This document shows, piece after piece, positions 53,739-64,000 of a DNA stretch of 64,000 bases; positions within the stretch are counted from its first letter, which is position 1; every line of letters starts with the position of its first letter. Source of the DNA: Leptodactylus fallax (taxonomy: Eukaryota > Chordata > Amphibia > Anura > Leptodactylidae). The notes beneath the pieces are model-generated. The model saw nothing but the letters and a program-made list of their open reading frames with translations. It had not been told where the DNA came from and did no database searches. A program made the position numbers and the translations under genes. The stretch is taken from NCBI GenBank assembly GCA_947044405.1, contig CAMRHE010001075.1, positions 1-64,000 of the forward strand, given 5' to 3'.

Positions 53739-54460
53739 ATGTTAGTCCATGCCCTCATAATCTCCCGCTTAGACTACTGTAACACCCTTCTCCATGGCCT
53801 CCCAGCAAACACTCTCACCCCCCTCCAGTCCACCTTAAACTGTGCTGCTCGCTTAATACACCTCTCCCCCCATTCTTCATCGGCCGCTCTCTTCTGCCAA
53901 TTCCTTTCACTGGCTACCCGTTGCCCAGTGAATAGAGTTCAAATTGCTAACGCTAACATACAAAGCCATCCTCAACCTGTCCCCTCCATATATCTCTGAC
54001 CTAATCTCTCGCTACCTGCCTGCACGTAACCTCCGATCCTCCAAAGACCTCCTACTCCACTCTGCTCTTATCCGCTCTTCACACAATCGTCTCCAAGACT
54101 TCTCCTGTGCATCCCCCATATTCTGGAACTCATTACCAAGACACATAAGACTGACCCCACAATCGCAAGCTTCAAGAAGGCCCTGAAGACTCACCTATTC
54201 AGGAAGGCCTACAACCTCCAATGACTCTACTGTCACCACACCACCATCTGTACAGCCTCTCCCTCCACCTTCTGTCTCTATCCCTCTTCCCTCATAAATT
54301 GTCAGCCCTTGCGGGCCCTCTATCCCACTGTGCCAGTTGGTCACTGTTAGCATTGTGTCTGTTTTGTATATTTTGTGTACCGTATGTAAACCCTCAAATG
54401 TAAAGGACCATGGAATTAATGGTGCTATATAAATAAACAATAATAATAATAATGGAAAAA
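53739..54460 (+). mobile_element. L2-like LINE remnant, 5'-truncated
   Basis: Frames in the plus strand give SRLDYCNTLLHGLPANTLTP, then NLSPPYISDLISRYLPAR, then SPIFWNSLPRHIRL, which is the end of the L2 reverse-transcriptase protein. A few frameshifts separate them. The 3' end GGAATTAATGGTGCTATATA and a following (AATA/AAT)n tail at 54434-54453 are characteristic of vertebrate L2. Confidence 0.82.
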
Positions 54461-54464
54461 AGTC

Positions 54465-55318
54465 TAGTTAAATTGATGAGCAACAGTAGGTCATGTTTAA
54501 CTTGGCTACATCTGTAACTCCCTCTCTCCATTTAAAACACATACATGTTCTGCAAAAATTATCATGTATGTGTATGGGGGGAGTTGGGAGAAATAGCTGT
54601 TAGACAGCTATGGAATTGCCTCCATAAGAGGAGGTAAATGGAACAACTTTCAGTGCATCATGACTATTATGGATAGTGTTTGCTACGTTTATTGTTTGGT
54701 GAACCATATCATTCTTATTCAATGATGGTCAAAGTTAACCTTTCATGAAACTTCACCAATATGTTTGTTTATTGAGTAACTGTCCAAAGACAAAGACTGT
54801 ATCTAACAGGCAAGTAATGATTCGGTATTTCCTTCCATTGGCCTATTTTTGTTTGATACCAGGTAAATCTTTTAATGTATATCAGAGATATAACGTGAAG
54901 TTCCTGGAAACCACTTCAAAATCTGTAACAGGGTCTTACTATTATGTGTCTTTCATTCTTATTATATGGCAGGGGGATCATTGGACTTCCAATAAGCTTA
55001 ACTTGGCACTTAACATGTTAACTGCACCGTGGTACAGAACCTTAACTTGACAATTTCAATGGCTTTTCAATGGTTTGTTTCTGTTGGGTTTTCTGATAAG
55101 ATATAAACGTAGCAACCTATTACTGTCATAGAAAAATTTCCTACAACTTTTGGTCCATAGAAATTGTGGTCATTAGATATTTTTTCAATTTGCAAATTAC
55201 ATAAATCTCTCTGTAAAAATCATTATATATTCTGCCCAATGAGATTTCTTGATCTGAACCACAACTAATCCAAAGACTATTAACCAGTTAAAAGGATTGT
55301 GTAGGATAATATTGCTGT
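54465..55318. other. Non-coding DNA without recognised elements
   Basis: No exon or element end is supported. A 101-codon frame at 54745-55050 shows no domain. Confidence 0.4.
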
Positions 55319-55320
55319 TT

Positions 55321-55449
55321 TCTTCTCAGGAAGTGACATCACATTTATTGGTCACATGGCAATGCTACAGCTCAGTCCCATAAAAATGAATGGGACTGAG
55401 ATGCAGCATGGCCATGTGACCAATAAATGTGATGTCACTTCCTGAGAAG
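55321..55449. repeat. Near-perfect 129-bp hairpin
   Basis: CTTCTCAGGAAGTGACATCA at the left is the exact complement of the right end. Pairing continues through ATTTATTGGTCACATGGC and CTCAGTCCCAT, with short mismatches, to a centre of a few A. No flanking duplication was found. Confidence 0.8.
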
Positions 55450-55499
55450 AAGAAATCAATCATGTTTTCTAATCTTGCACAACTTTAATGACAGCCTAT

Positions 55500-56080
55500 T
55501 TTGAACTTCAGGGAGAGGCATATTTTTCATTTTTTCATCCTTTTCTTCCATAAATCCATAACATTTTACATTTTTCAATGACGTAGCCCTATGATGCCTT
55601 AATTTTGCAGACAAGTTGTATTTTTAAATGGAACAATTTTGGAGTACATATAATGCATTTAAAAAGTTTTATTTTTTAGGGGAGTGAACATTGCAGCAAT
55701 TCTTCATTTTTTTGGATATTATTTGTGTTTTGTTTTTACAGCATTTAAAGTGTAGTATAAATGATATATTAACTTATTTCTGTCGGTCGGTATAATTACA
55801 AAAATACCCAATTTATAATTTATTTTTTTACGTTTTACTACTTTTGTACAATAAAAGCACTTTTTAAAATAAATATTATGTTTCTGCATCTCCATAACTT
55901 TTTAATTCTTCAATTGATTGAGCTGTTTAAGGGTATAATCTTTGCAAGACAAGCTTTAGGTTTCATTTGTAAGCTTTTGGGGTACGTTCAACTTTTTGAT
56001 CACTTTTTATTACTTTTTGGGAGTTAACAAAAACATAAATTTTTGTGTTGCATTTTTATTTTTTATGTCCTTCACCGTGC
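55500..56080. repeat. T-rich interspersed repeat, copy 2
   Basis: Shares the phrase order of 38850-39560. No protein frame. Confidence 0.4.
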
Positions 56081-56948
56081 AGCTTAAATAACATATGAAC
56101 TTTTTAGTTGCACCAATACAAATTATGTGTAGATTTGTTTATTATTTTATATTTAACATAATAAAACTTGAACATGGGATCACTTGATCAATTCTTTTAT
56201 ACATGCCAGCATTACACTGAAAACCAGCCTCTGTAGATAGAAAAAAAAAATCTGTGACTCTTATTGAAATCAATGGAGTCAGACTTGAAAAAATTTTCCT
56301 TGCTAATTCCAATGCAATGAAATCAGTATGAAAAATCTCCATGTGAACATACCCTTAGAATACAAAAAGAGTACATAATGCAACCATATAAAAACATAGC
56401 TTGCACTCTCCAATGAATACCACATTAAGTTTACCACTTAATGGCAACAAATAAGATTTCCCCTAGCTTGGTAAAGTATTGTTACAAGTACAAATATTAA
56501 ACTATACAATAAAAACAAGCCACAAGTTGTTATTTTTTTTTCCTAAACTCGAAAGTTTGCTCACATAGAGGAACTAGATTGGGTTATACTGCCAGCAAAA
56601 ACTTTTTCAAATTGCACTTTCTAGCAGGAGAAGAGAAAAAAAGACTAAAAACTGATATATTTCACAGTGTTGCATCACAACATTACTAACTTAATTTATT
56701 TCTCTATTTGTATATTGTTAAAGTATTTTGTAGCTATGTGCAGTGTATGCTTACAAGCTAATTTTAGCACACCAGACATTATGGCTTCATGGGTAGCAAT
56801 GACTAACTGTCTGTTATACAGTAAGAATACTGCGCTGCTTGAGCAAAGGGGTGAAGAACAGAAGCCAAGTATGAATACAATATTCACTTATTTCAACCTC
56901 TCATGGTTGTAATGATGGACAATACCAGACCTAGGTCCATCTTAGTTA

Positions 56949-57345
56949 AAGGGCTTTTCTGGGCTAAAAATATTAATGACCTATCCTAAGGATAGGTTAT
57001 CATATTGGTATGGTCTAACACCTGTCATACTCACCAGTCAGCTGCTCTCATCAGCTCATACACAGAGAATGGAGCAGGATGCAGACAGCTCTGTTAATTG
57101 TGTAGTGGCCAGACCTGGTACTACAGATCAGCTCCCATTCATTTGACTGGGACCTACACTGCAGTGACTCAGTTCTGCCACTATACAGAGAACAAAGCCA
57201 TCTGCTTCCTGCACCCCTCTCTGTGTATCAGCTGCTAAGAAATGCTAAACAATGAGGGTGGTGGGTGTCAGACCCCCTTTGATCTGACATTAGTAACCTA
57301 TCTGAAGGATAGGTCATCAAAATTTATAGCCTGGAACACCCCTTC
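56949..57345. mobile_element. MITE, 397 bp, target duplication AGTTA
   Basis: Ends AAGGGCTTTTCTGGGCTA and (reversed) GAAGGGGTGTTCCAGGCTA, then mirrored GACCTATCCT and AGGATAGGTCATC words. AGTTA stands at 56944-56948 and 57346-57350. It is the most complete copy of the CCCCACTGATC family. Confidence 0.65.
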
Positions 57346-57350
57346 AGTTA

Positions 57351-58936
57351 CTGATTGACTTCAGCACATCCACATTTTTTGACCATGTACCTCTGGTTGC
57401 TAAAAAAAAAGTTACTTAATTTACGTTACATGCTAGGTCTCTTGTATGTAAAAGTAATCTATACATTGATTATAAGGTAATTATTAATGGAATAACATAG
57501 CTTTGGCATCCAGAAAAATTTTCCAGTATCCTTCCTCTCAAATAGTATTTCTTTCTAACCGAGGGGAATGCATTAATGCTTTGCACTGCTATAAACGCTA
57601 CTTTCCTTTCTATAGTCTGTATACTTTGTACTATACTAATATTCTTTAACCATTAAAAAGAAATCACCTGCAACTTACTAGTATGTAAGACATTGACAAA
57701 ACTGTGAGTCATGGGACCTTGACGTCTAAATATTATGAGTCTAATGGATGTACAGTTTCCATGAGGGGAATACTTGTTACATACAACAATGACATTCAGG
57801 CCACTTGTTGAATGTGACAGTGAATTATTAGCACAGAAAAAAAAAAATAACCAATGGTAAAATGAAACAAAATCTTGTAGAAAGGTCTACTGTAAATCTT
57901 GAGGAAATGTACCTAATGTTCTCGATGTGGCCTAGGGCAAGGGATTATAGTACATGTTGTTATACTTCTGATTTATGAACTTGCCACGTTCAGAAACATA
58001 GCTGCACATAACTTTTCCAAGACTGGGTTAATGGCACATTAGACTCTCACAATACCACTGTATGTAAGAAGTATGGAGGAGGTATGCCATAACTACTTTA
58101 AGGAAACCGTGTTCAAGAAATTAAAAAAACATACATAGCATGAGCTTTCTATTACCAAAGCTTTAATCGTAGACGTAGGGGGAGAACTAACCATGAGTTG
58201 GATCTGGTGTACATCAGCATGACAGGCTAACCAAGGCTATTTTTCCCATCCACTTTTCAAAAGTGGATTGAATAATGTAAAAAATGTAAAATGGCACAAC
58301 ATTTCTGTGTAAATAAGCCCAAAATATCCAAAATCATCTGTCTTCACCATTTACGGACTGTCACCACCAAAATCAATTTGGGATATCATCTGTTATCATC
58401 ACCATACACCTATTGCTGAGGTCCCATTTCCTTGCATTACTTGTTATCTGCTGTGTTGATATGTGCTTTATATTATTGCTCTTGTGACTGTTTGGCTGTT
58501 ACACAGTTGGGTCCTACTGTAGAGTTTTGGAGGTATCTGAGTTCCCGAAGACACTGTTGGTACATGTAAAAGATGACTGCTGTAAACAAGGTCAAGTTTT
58601 GAAGTACAGTATCTAGTGTGCTTTGTTACACTTTTCCCCTGCAAATCTTACCTAATCTAACCTAAAAAGTAATAGTTGCCTTTATGCAGGAACATAATTT
58701 GAGGGGGTGCAGTAGCTTTATGTTACACCATAACCCTTAAAGTAAAAAAAAAAGAAAAAAAAAACATCTTCAGGAGGTTCATAGGATATTTATTAGCAGG
58801 TCCCACTGATCTACAAATTGCTGGTTTCCATTACTACTTGATGGATAATTTTATAAATCCAAGATCCAATATAGTACTTGTGAAAGCCACATGTTGATTC
58901 CACCAATATGGCTCTCATATCGCCACTGTGTGGTAT
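57351..58936. other. Non-coding DNA without recognised elements
   Basis: AT-rich; short A runs at 57836-57847 and 58745-58764. No exon or RNA gene is supported. Confidence 0.4.
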
Positions 58937-58940
58937 TTAA

Positions 58941-59428
58941 AGGGACCGGCCACTTTCAGACCAATATTCAGAGATGAATGTTATTGTTTGTATAATAAAA
59001 AGTTGTACAGTTTTCCAATATACTTTCTGTATCAATCCCTCACAGTTTTCTAGATCTCTGCTTGCTGTTATTCATTCTGTTACTTCTAGTGGATAAAAGT
59101 CTGACCATGGTCATGTGATTTAAGGTCCACGGTCATGTGATGATTATACAGGTGGTTACAGCTCGTTACCAGGCAGATGTCTGATTGCTGTGCTGTGACT
59201 ATAACGAGCTGTGCACCTGTGTGTTCATCACATGACCATGGACTGTATATCACATGACCATGGTCAGAATTTCATGCACTAGAGGTAAGCAGAATGAATG
59301 AGAGCAAGCAGAGATCTAGAAAACCATGAGGAATTGATACAGAAAGTATATTGGAAAACGGTACAACTTTTTATTATACAAACAATAACATTTGTCTCTC
59401 AATATTGGTCTGAAAGTGGCCAACCCCT
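58941..59428. mobile_element. TTAA-flanked foldback MITE with about 130-bp arms
   Basis: TTAA stands at 58937-58940 and 59429-59432. Left AGGGACCGGCCACTTTCAGA pairs with right TCTGAAAGTGGCCAACCCCT, and the arms stay paired for about 130 bp, with further pairing in the centre (CATGTGAT, AGCTCGTTA). TTAA targets fit piggyBac or Kolobok transposons. A second copy is split at 19360-21405. Confidence 0.75.
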
Positions 59429-59484
59429 TTAAGATACCTCCAACCAGAGCAAAATGATTCATTAATACTATGCTAAAGACTTAA

Positions 59485-59926
59485 AGAGGACCTTTCACCA
59501 CCTCCACCACCTCCAGTTCTTGGCATTTTTTAATAAGCTTCATTCAACTGATTACACTGCAGGTGACATTTTTTTCTCCAGTCCCCACCATTCCTGAGCA
59601 ATAAGTGCCATTTGTTTCAGTGCTTGATATACTAAGTAGACTGTCAACTAGGTGGTATAGAGTGCATGATACAGAGCTTTTGGATACTGTTCAATCAGAG
59701 GCAGACAGTGTCAGAGTTGTTTGAATCACACCTCTCTGCTTGCTCCTGCCTGAGCCCACCCACTTGACAGTAGAGAGTTTAATTAACATATAAGTGACTG
59801 ATACTAATGGCACTGTTTGCTCACCAATGGTGGGGGCTAGAGAAGAAAATTCCAACTGCATTTGAAAGAGTAGAACAGCACCTATTAAAGTGTACTGGAG
59901 TTGGTAGTGGTTACGAAAGGTCCACT
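59485..59926. mobile_element. TTAA-flanked MITE
   Basis: TTAA at 59481-59484 and 59927-59930; ends AGAGGACCTTTC and (reversed) AGTGGACCTTTC. No frame of note; a 60-codon frame is incidental. Confidence 0.65.
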
Positions 59927-60778
59927 TTAACCTTGATTAGAGGAGTAAGTATTGGTAGTAAAGATTTGGGATATGACAGTTTTCTTTAAGGCAAAGTTTT
60001 CTAGTTAGCAACATACAGGATACCTATATACCATCAATCAAAAAACACACCTTGAGTCTAAGTGAAAGTTATAAATTAAGTTCATCATAGACTGATCCAG
60101 AAGTCAAGTTTAGTCATTGTTTTTGTCTTTAGAAGGTTAAGTGGATTCCAACTGTGGGAATTCTTTCATCTCTTGTTCAAACAAAAACTTGTGGGAATTA
60201 CTTGGTAAAAGTCCATTGAGAAGACCATGACAACTCGCCAGTGGAAACATTTAAATCGATGTCATACAATCTAAGACAGATTTCAGCTTTTTGTCAACAT
60301 AAGAAAAACTACACAAAACATAGCAACAATTCAATGTTTCCCCTCTTGGAAAATATAGCAAACAATCTCAAATAATCCAGTTTTAGTTTTAAAAATACTG
60401 AAGTTGCAGTATGGTAATCCTATCATTTTACCATAATTGGTGGGTGTCACTGTGATGCCCTAAAGTAAGAAGATGAATACATTATAGGAAGTCTGTCACC
60501 AGAAAACTCTACATCAAACCAGCCACAGCATAATCCATGTTACATTTTGCTGAGCAGTGTGAGCACCATCATACTTCAAGGCTAGGGCTGCACAGCAACA
60601 TTTGTCATGGCCATATTGCTCTGCAAGTTCTTCACCAATGTAAGTGAACAGAGTTTCATTGCAACCCCAAAGGAGCTACAACTGTGTCATATAGTCGCAA
60701 AAAGATTGAACACTGCTAGATTTTTTTGGCCACTAGAAACTTCATTCACAGCACCCTTGGGGTCATACCATTGATTTA

Positions 60779-62408
60779 CAGTGCCTTGTGAAAGTATTCG
60801 GCCCCCTTGAACTTTTCAACCTTTTGTCACATTTCAGGCTTCAAACATAAGGATATAAAATTTTAATTTTTTGGTGAAGAATCAACAAGTGGGACACAAT
60901 CGTGAAGTGGAACGAAATTTATTGGATATTTTAAACTTTTGTAAAAAATAAAAAACTGAAAAGTGGGGCGTGCCAAATTATTCGGCCCCCTTAAGTTAAT
61001 ACTTTGTAGCGCCACCTTTTGCTGCGATTACAGCTGCAAGTCGCTTGGGGTATGTCTCTATCAGTTTTGCACATTGAGAGACTGAAATTCTTGCCCATTC
61101 TTCCTTGGAAAACAGTTCGAGCTCAGTGAGGTTGGATGGAGAGCGTTTGTGAACAGCAGTTTTCAGCTCTTTCCACAGATTCTCCATTGGATTCAGGTCT
61201 GGACTTTGACTTGGCCGTTCTAACCCCTGGATATGTTTATTTGTGAACCATTCCATTGTAGATTTTGCTTTATGTTTGGGATCATTGTCTTGTTGGAAGA
61301 TAAATCTCCATCCCAGTCTCAGGTCTTTTGCAGACTCCAACAGGTTTTCTTCCAGAATGGTCCTGTATTTGGCTCCATCCATCTTCCCATCAATTTTAAC
61401 CATCTTCCCTGTCCCTGCTGAAGAAAAGCAGGCCCAAACCATGATGCTGCCATCACCATGTTTGACAGTGGGGATGGTGTGTTCAGGGTGATGAGCTGTG
61501 TTGCTTTTACGCCAAACATATCGTTTTGCATTGTGGCCAAAAAGTTCGATTTTGGTTTCATCTGACCAGAGCACCTTCTTCCACATGTTTGGTGCGTCTC
61601 CCAGGTGGCTTGTGGCAAACTTTAAACGAGACTTTTTATGGATATCTTTGAGAAATGGCTTTCTTCTTGCCACTTTTCCATAAAGGCCAGATTTGTGCAG
61701 TGTACGACTGATTGTTGTCCTACAGACAGACTCTCCCACCTCAGCTGTAGATCTCTGCAGTTCATCCAGAGTGATCATGGGCCTCTTGGCTGCATCTCTG
61801 ATCAGTCTTCTCCTTGTTTGAAATGAAAGTTTAGAGGGACGGCCGGGTCTTGGTAGATTTGCAGTGGTCTGATACTACTTCCATTTCAATATGATCCGCT
61901 TGCACAGTGCTCCTTGGGATGTTTAAAGTTTGGGAAATCTTTTTGTATCCAAATCCGGCTTTAAACTTCTCCACAACAGTATCACGGACCTGCCTGGTGT
62001 GTTCCTTGGTCTTCATGATGCTCTCTGCGCTTTAAACAGAACCCTGAGACTATCACAGAGCAGGTGCATTTATACGGAGACTTGATTACAAACAGGTGGA
62101 TTATATTTATCCTCATCAGTCATTTAGGACAACATTGGATCATTCAGAGATCCTCACTGAACTTCTGGAGTGAGTTTGCTGCACTGAAAGTAAAGGGGTC
62201 GAATAATATTGCACGCCCCACTTTTCAGTTTTTAATTTTTTACAAAAGTTTAAAATAACCAATAAATTTCGTTCCACTTCAAAATTGTGTCCCACTTGTT
62301 GTTGACTCTTCACCAAAAAATTAAAATTTTATATCCTTATGTTTGAAGCCTGAAATGTGGCAAAAGGTTGAAAAGTTCAAGGGGGCCGAATACTTTTGCA
62401 AGGCACTG
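60779..62408 (-). mobile_element. Tc1/mariner element, DD34E type, inactivated
   Basis: Inverted ends of about 200 bp start CAGTGCCTTGTGAAAGTATT at 60779 and mirror at 62408, with TA at 60777-60778 and 62409-62410. It is 1630 bp long. The transposase has one frameshift and one stop. Confidence 0.9.
60996..62016 (-). pseudogene. DD34E Tc1-like transposase pseudogene
   Basis: The start MKTKEHTRQVRDTVVEKFKA at 62016 leads through the first helix-turn-helix to VQA, where one extra base (GG at 61896-61897) breaks the frame. In the restored register a TAG follows at 61877-61875. The frame then runs open through the GRPSKLS hook and the catalytic half: WSDETKIELFG, FQQDNDPKHKA, SPDLNPMENLW, ending AAKGGATKY. 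All three catalytic residues remain. Two lesions disable it. Confidence 0.9.
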
Positions 62409-62610
62409 TATATTAATGAAAGAGTCCAATCTTTGGTCGCTTATTGCACTGCACTTGAGCCTCATTTACATAATTATAGAAACAGCTTTTTTAAGGAAAT
62501 GGTGCATCTATTAGATTATCTAAAGATATAATGGAGAATAGCATAATATACTTTTAATACACTGTGGCTGGTTAGACATCGAGTTTCCTGGTGACAGACT
62601 CCATTTAATA

Positions 62611-64000
62611 ATTATACAGAATGGATCACCATTATTATTAGTAACCTATTAATATACTACTATAATAATATGAATGATTCACCTTACATTCTACAATTAG
62701 ATTAATACCTATGTATCAATGCAGTTGGCAACCTTGGTGAGGATCTATTAGACTGATATAGTGGGTTGTTAAGAGGAATGTCTATTTTGGACAATCCCTC
62801 CTTGTTAGAAGTGTTTCTTATCAGTAGGCTGTATCTCCTTATTGGAAACTTCAGTGATCAGCTGTGAACCTGAAACTATGAAGGGAATTCATCAATCCCT
62901 TTACCCCATTTTTCTGGACTATGGTGATGATATTGTAGTGAACATTTGGTACATGGCCCTTTCTTATGCCAAACGTGTGCCACAAGCCCCATTGTGCGAG
63001 TGGGGTAGGAATAAGGGTAGGCCGGTAATGTCTTGGCCTGACAGATTCATTATAACTCATGCCAATCACGGTGTGAGTTATGATAGAAATCTATACTAGT
63101 TCCTAACTGGTGTAGATTAATTGACACAGGGACATGTGACTAATTTGTGATTTATTGGGGCTTATAGGGGCACATAGGGGCAGATTTATAAATTTCTCGG
63201 TCCCTTCATCAGGCCCTTTATTAAGACTGGTGTACAATATGTTAGTGTTAATAAATCTGCCCCTATGTGTTCAATTACTCATCAGCACCACCACAGGGGT
63301 TATGAAGAATTACACAGTGCCCTTTCAGATCAATGCATGTGTAGTGCAGGACAGGACAGGTCTCCCGGAGTCTCTATCCATGAGATAAGGATCTGAACAA
63401 AGGATTCCCTTGTAATAACTATTCTCCTATAGGGTTAATGGTTAGAGTTTTCTAAAGTTTTAACACCTTTAATATCTGACACATGTCTTACATGTCAGAG
63501 ATGTGAGGTGATCCTGTATGTCACAAGCTGCGCCTACAGAAGGTGCTCACCATTTGTAAATACTGTACATGTTTTAGCATTTTTAAGGACACATTCCAAA
63601 AGTAATAAGTGCAATGTTTCTCTTCATTCTTTCATACTTTGCCTTGAGCACAAGATTATTTTTGTGAAATTTCTAAAGTGCAGCAATATCTTTCATCTTT
63701 TAATTAATTTTCTCATTTACGTGAATTCCAATGGTAATACAGTGATACTAAGCACATGTACTAGCTAACTTTTATAGCGTGTGCTTAACCCCTTAGTGCT
63801 GAAGACAGTTTTAGCCTTTATGATGTGGCAATTTAGTATTATAGCTCTTACAAAGAGAGCCTCTAATTCTCTACTTATCTGCGTGTGATTCTAGATGAAT
63901 AAAGGGGGCTAAAGAATTTTGGACAAACCTGCCAATTTCCAGGGGAATGGCCGGCCATCTAATGGATATGGAGGTGTCCCAACTCTCCACTGGTGTTGGG
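62611..64000. other. Non-coding DNA without recognised elements
   Basis: An inverted pair, GGGGCACATAGGGGCAGATT near 63167-63186 and AATCTGCCCCTATGTG near 63254-63269, suggests a short decayed foldback repeat. No exon or RNA gene is supported. Confidence 0.45.

Larger units (their letters stand above)
60486..62605. mobile_element. MITE split by a Tc1-like element
   Basis: Left AGTCTGTCACCAGAAAACTC (60490) and right GAGTTTCCTGGTGACAGACT (62581-62600) are inverted, followed inward by AACCAGCCACAG and CTGTGGCTGGTT. The inner 60779-62408 is a Tc1 element. Without it the MITE is about 490 bp. Confidence 0.7.

Overview
The window is vertebrate nuclear DNA, most likely from an anuran amphibian. No bacterial features are present. 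It holds one recognisable host gene, dense layers of transposable elements, and many short foldback repeats of the style common in frog genomes. The species assignment is inference; the vertebrate origin is firm because two consecutive exons of the LCCL domain of vitrin (VIT) lie on the minus strand at 15080-15213 and 15326-15482, with matching splice phases.

Layout. 1-6522: a Ty3/gypsy LTR retrotransposon on the minus strand, with its 3' LTR cut by the window edge. Its gag and pol are in different frames, joined by a probable -1 frameshift signal, and pol is broken once in integrase. 6529-13801: a second, complete gypsy element (7.27 kb, 886-bp LTRs, one unbroken 1745-codon gag-pol frame), also on the minus strand. 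13802-14640: the 3' part of an old Tc1-like element. 15080-15482: VIT exons. 15.5-31.2 kb: intron or intergenic DNA with hAT-type and foldback elements and a 1.8-kb solo LTR. 31.3-37.6 kb: two Tc1/mariner elements (DD35E type with an intact frame but a lost catalytic Asp; DD34E type with a stop and a frameshift). 37.6-46 kb: MITEs, a LINE 3' end and an L1-like 3' end. 46.4-51.6 kb: a nested stack in which a foldback MITE holds a Ginger DNA transposon, which holds an LTR fragment, which holds a Tc1 element, which holds a solo LTR. 52-64 kb: an L2 remnant, more MITEs, and a MITE split by a fourth Tc1-like element.

How it fits together. The two gypsy elements and the VIT exons share the minus strand, so if the left part of the window is still VIT intron, the elements lie in sense orientation. 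Target-site duplications read directly from the sequence (CCGG for Ginger, GGCAC and CAAAT for solo LTRs, TA for Tc1, 8-bp for hAT) give the insertion order. All calls are by eye from the sequence. Family names rest on remembered motifs, not on database searches.
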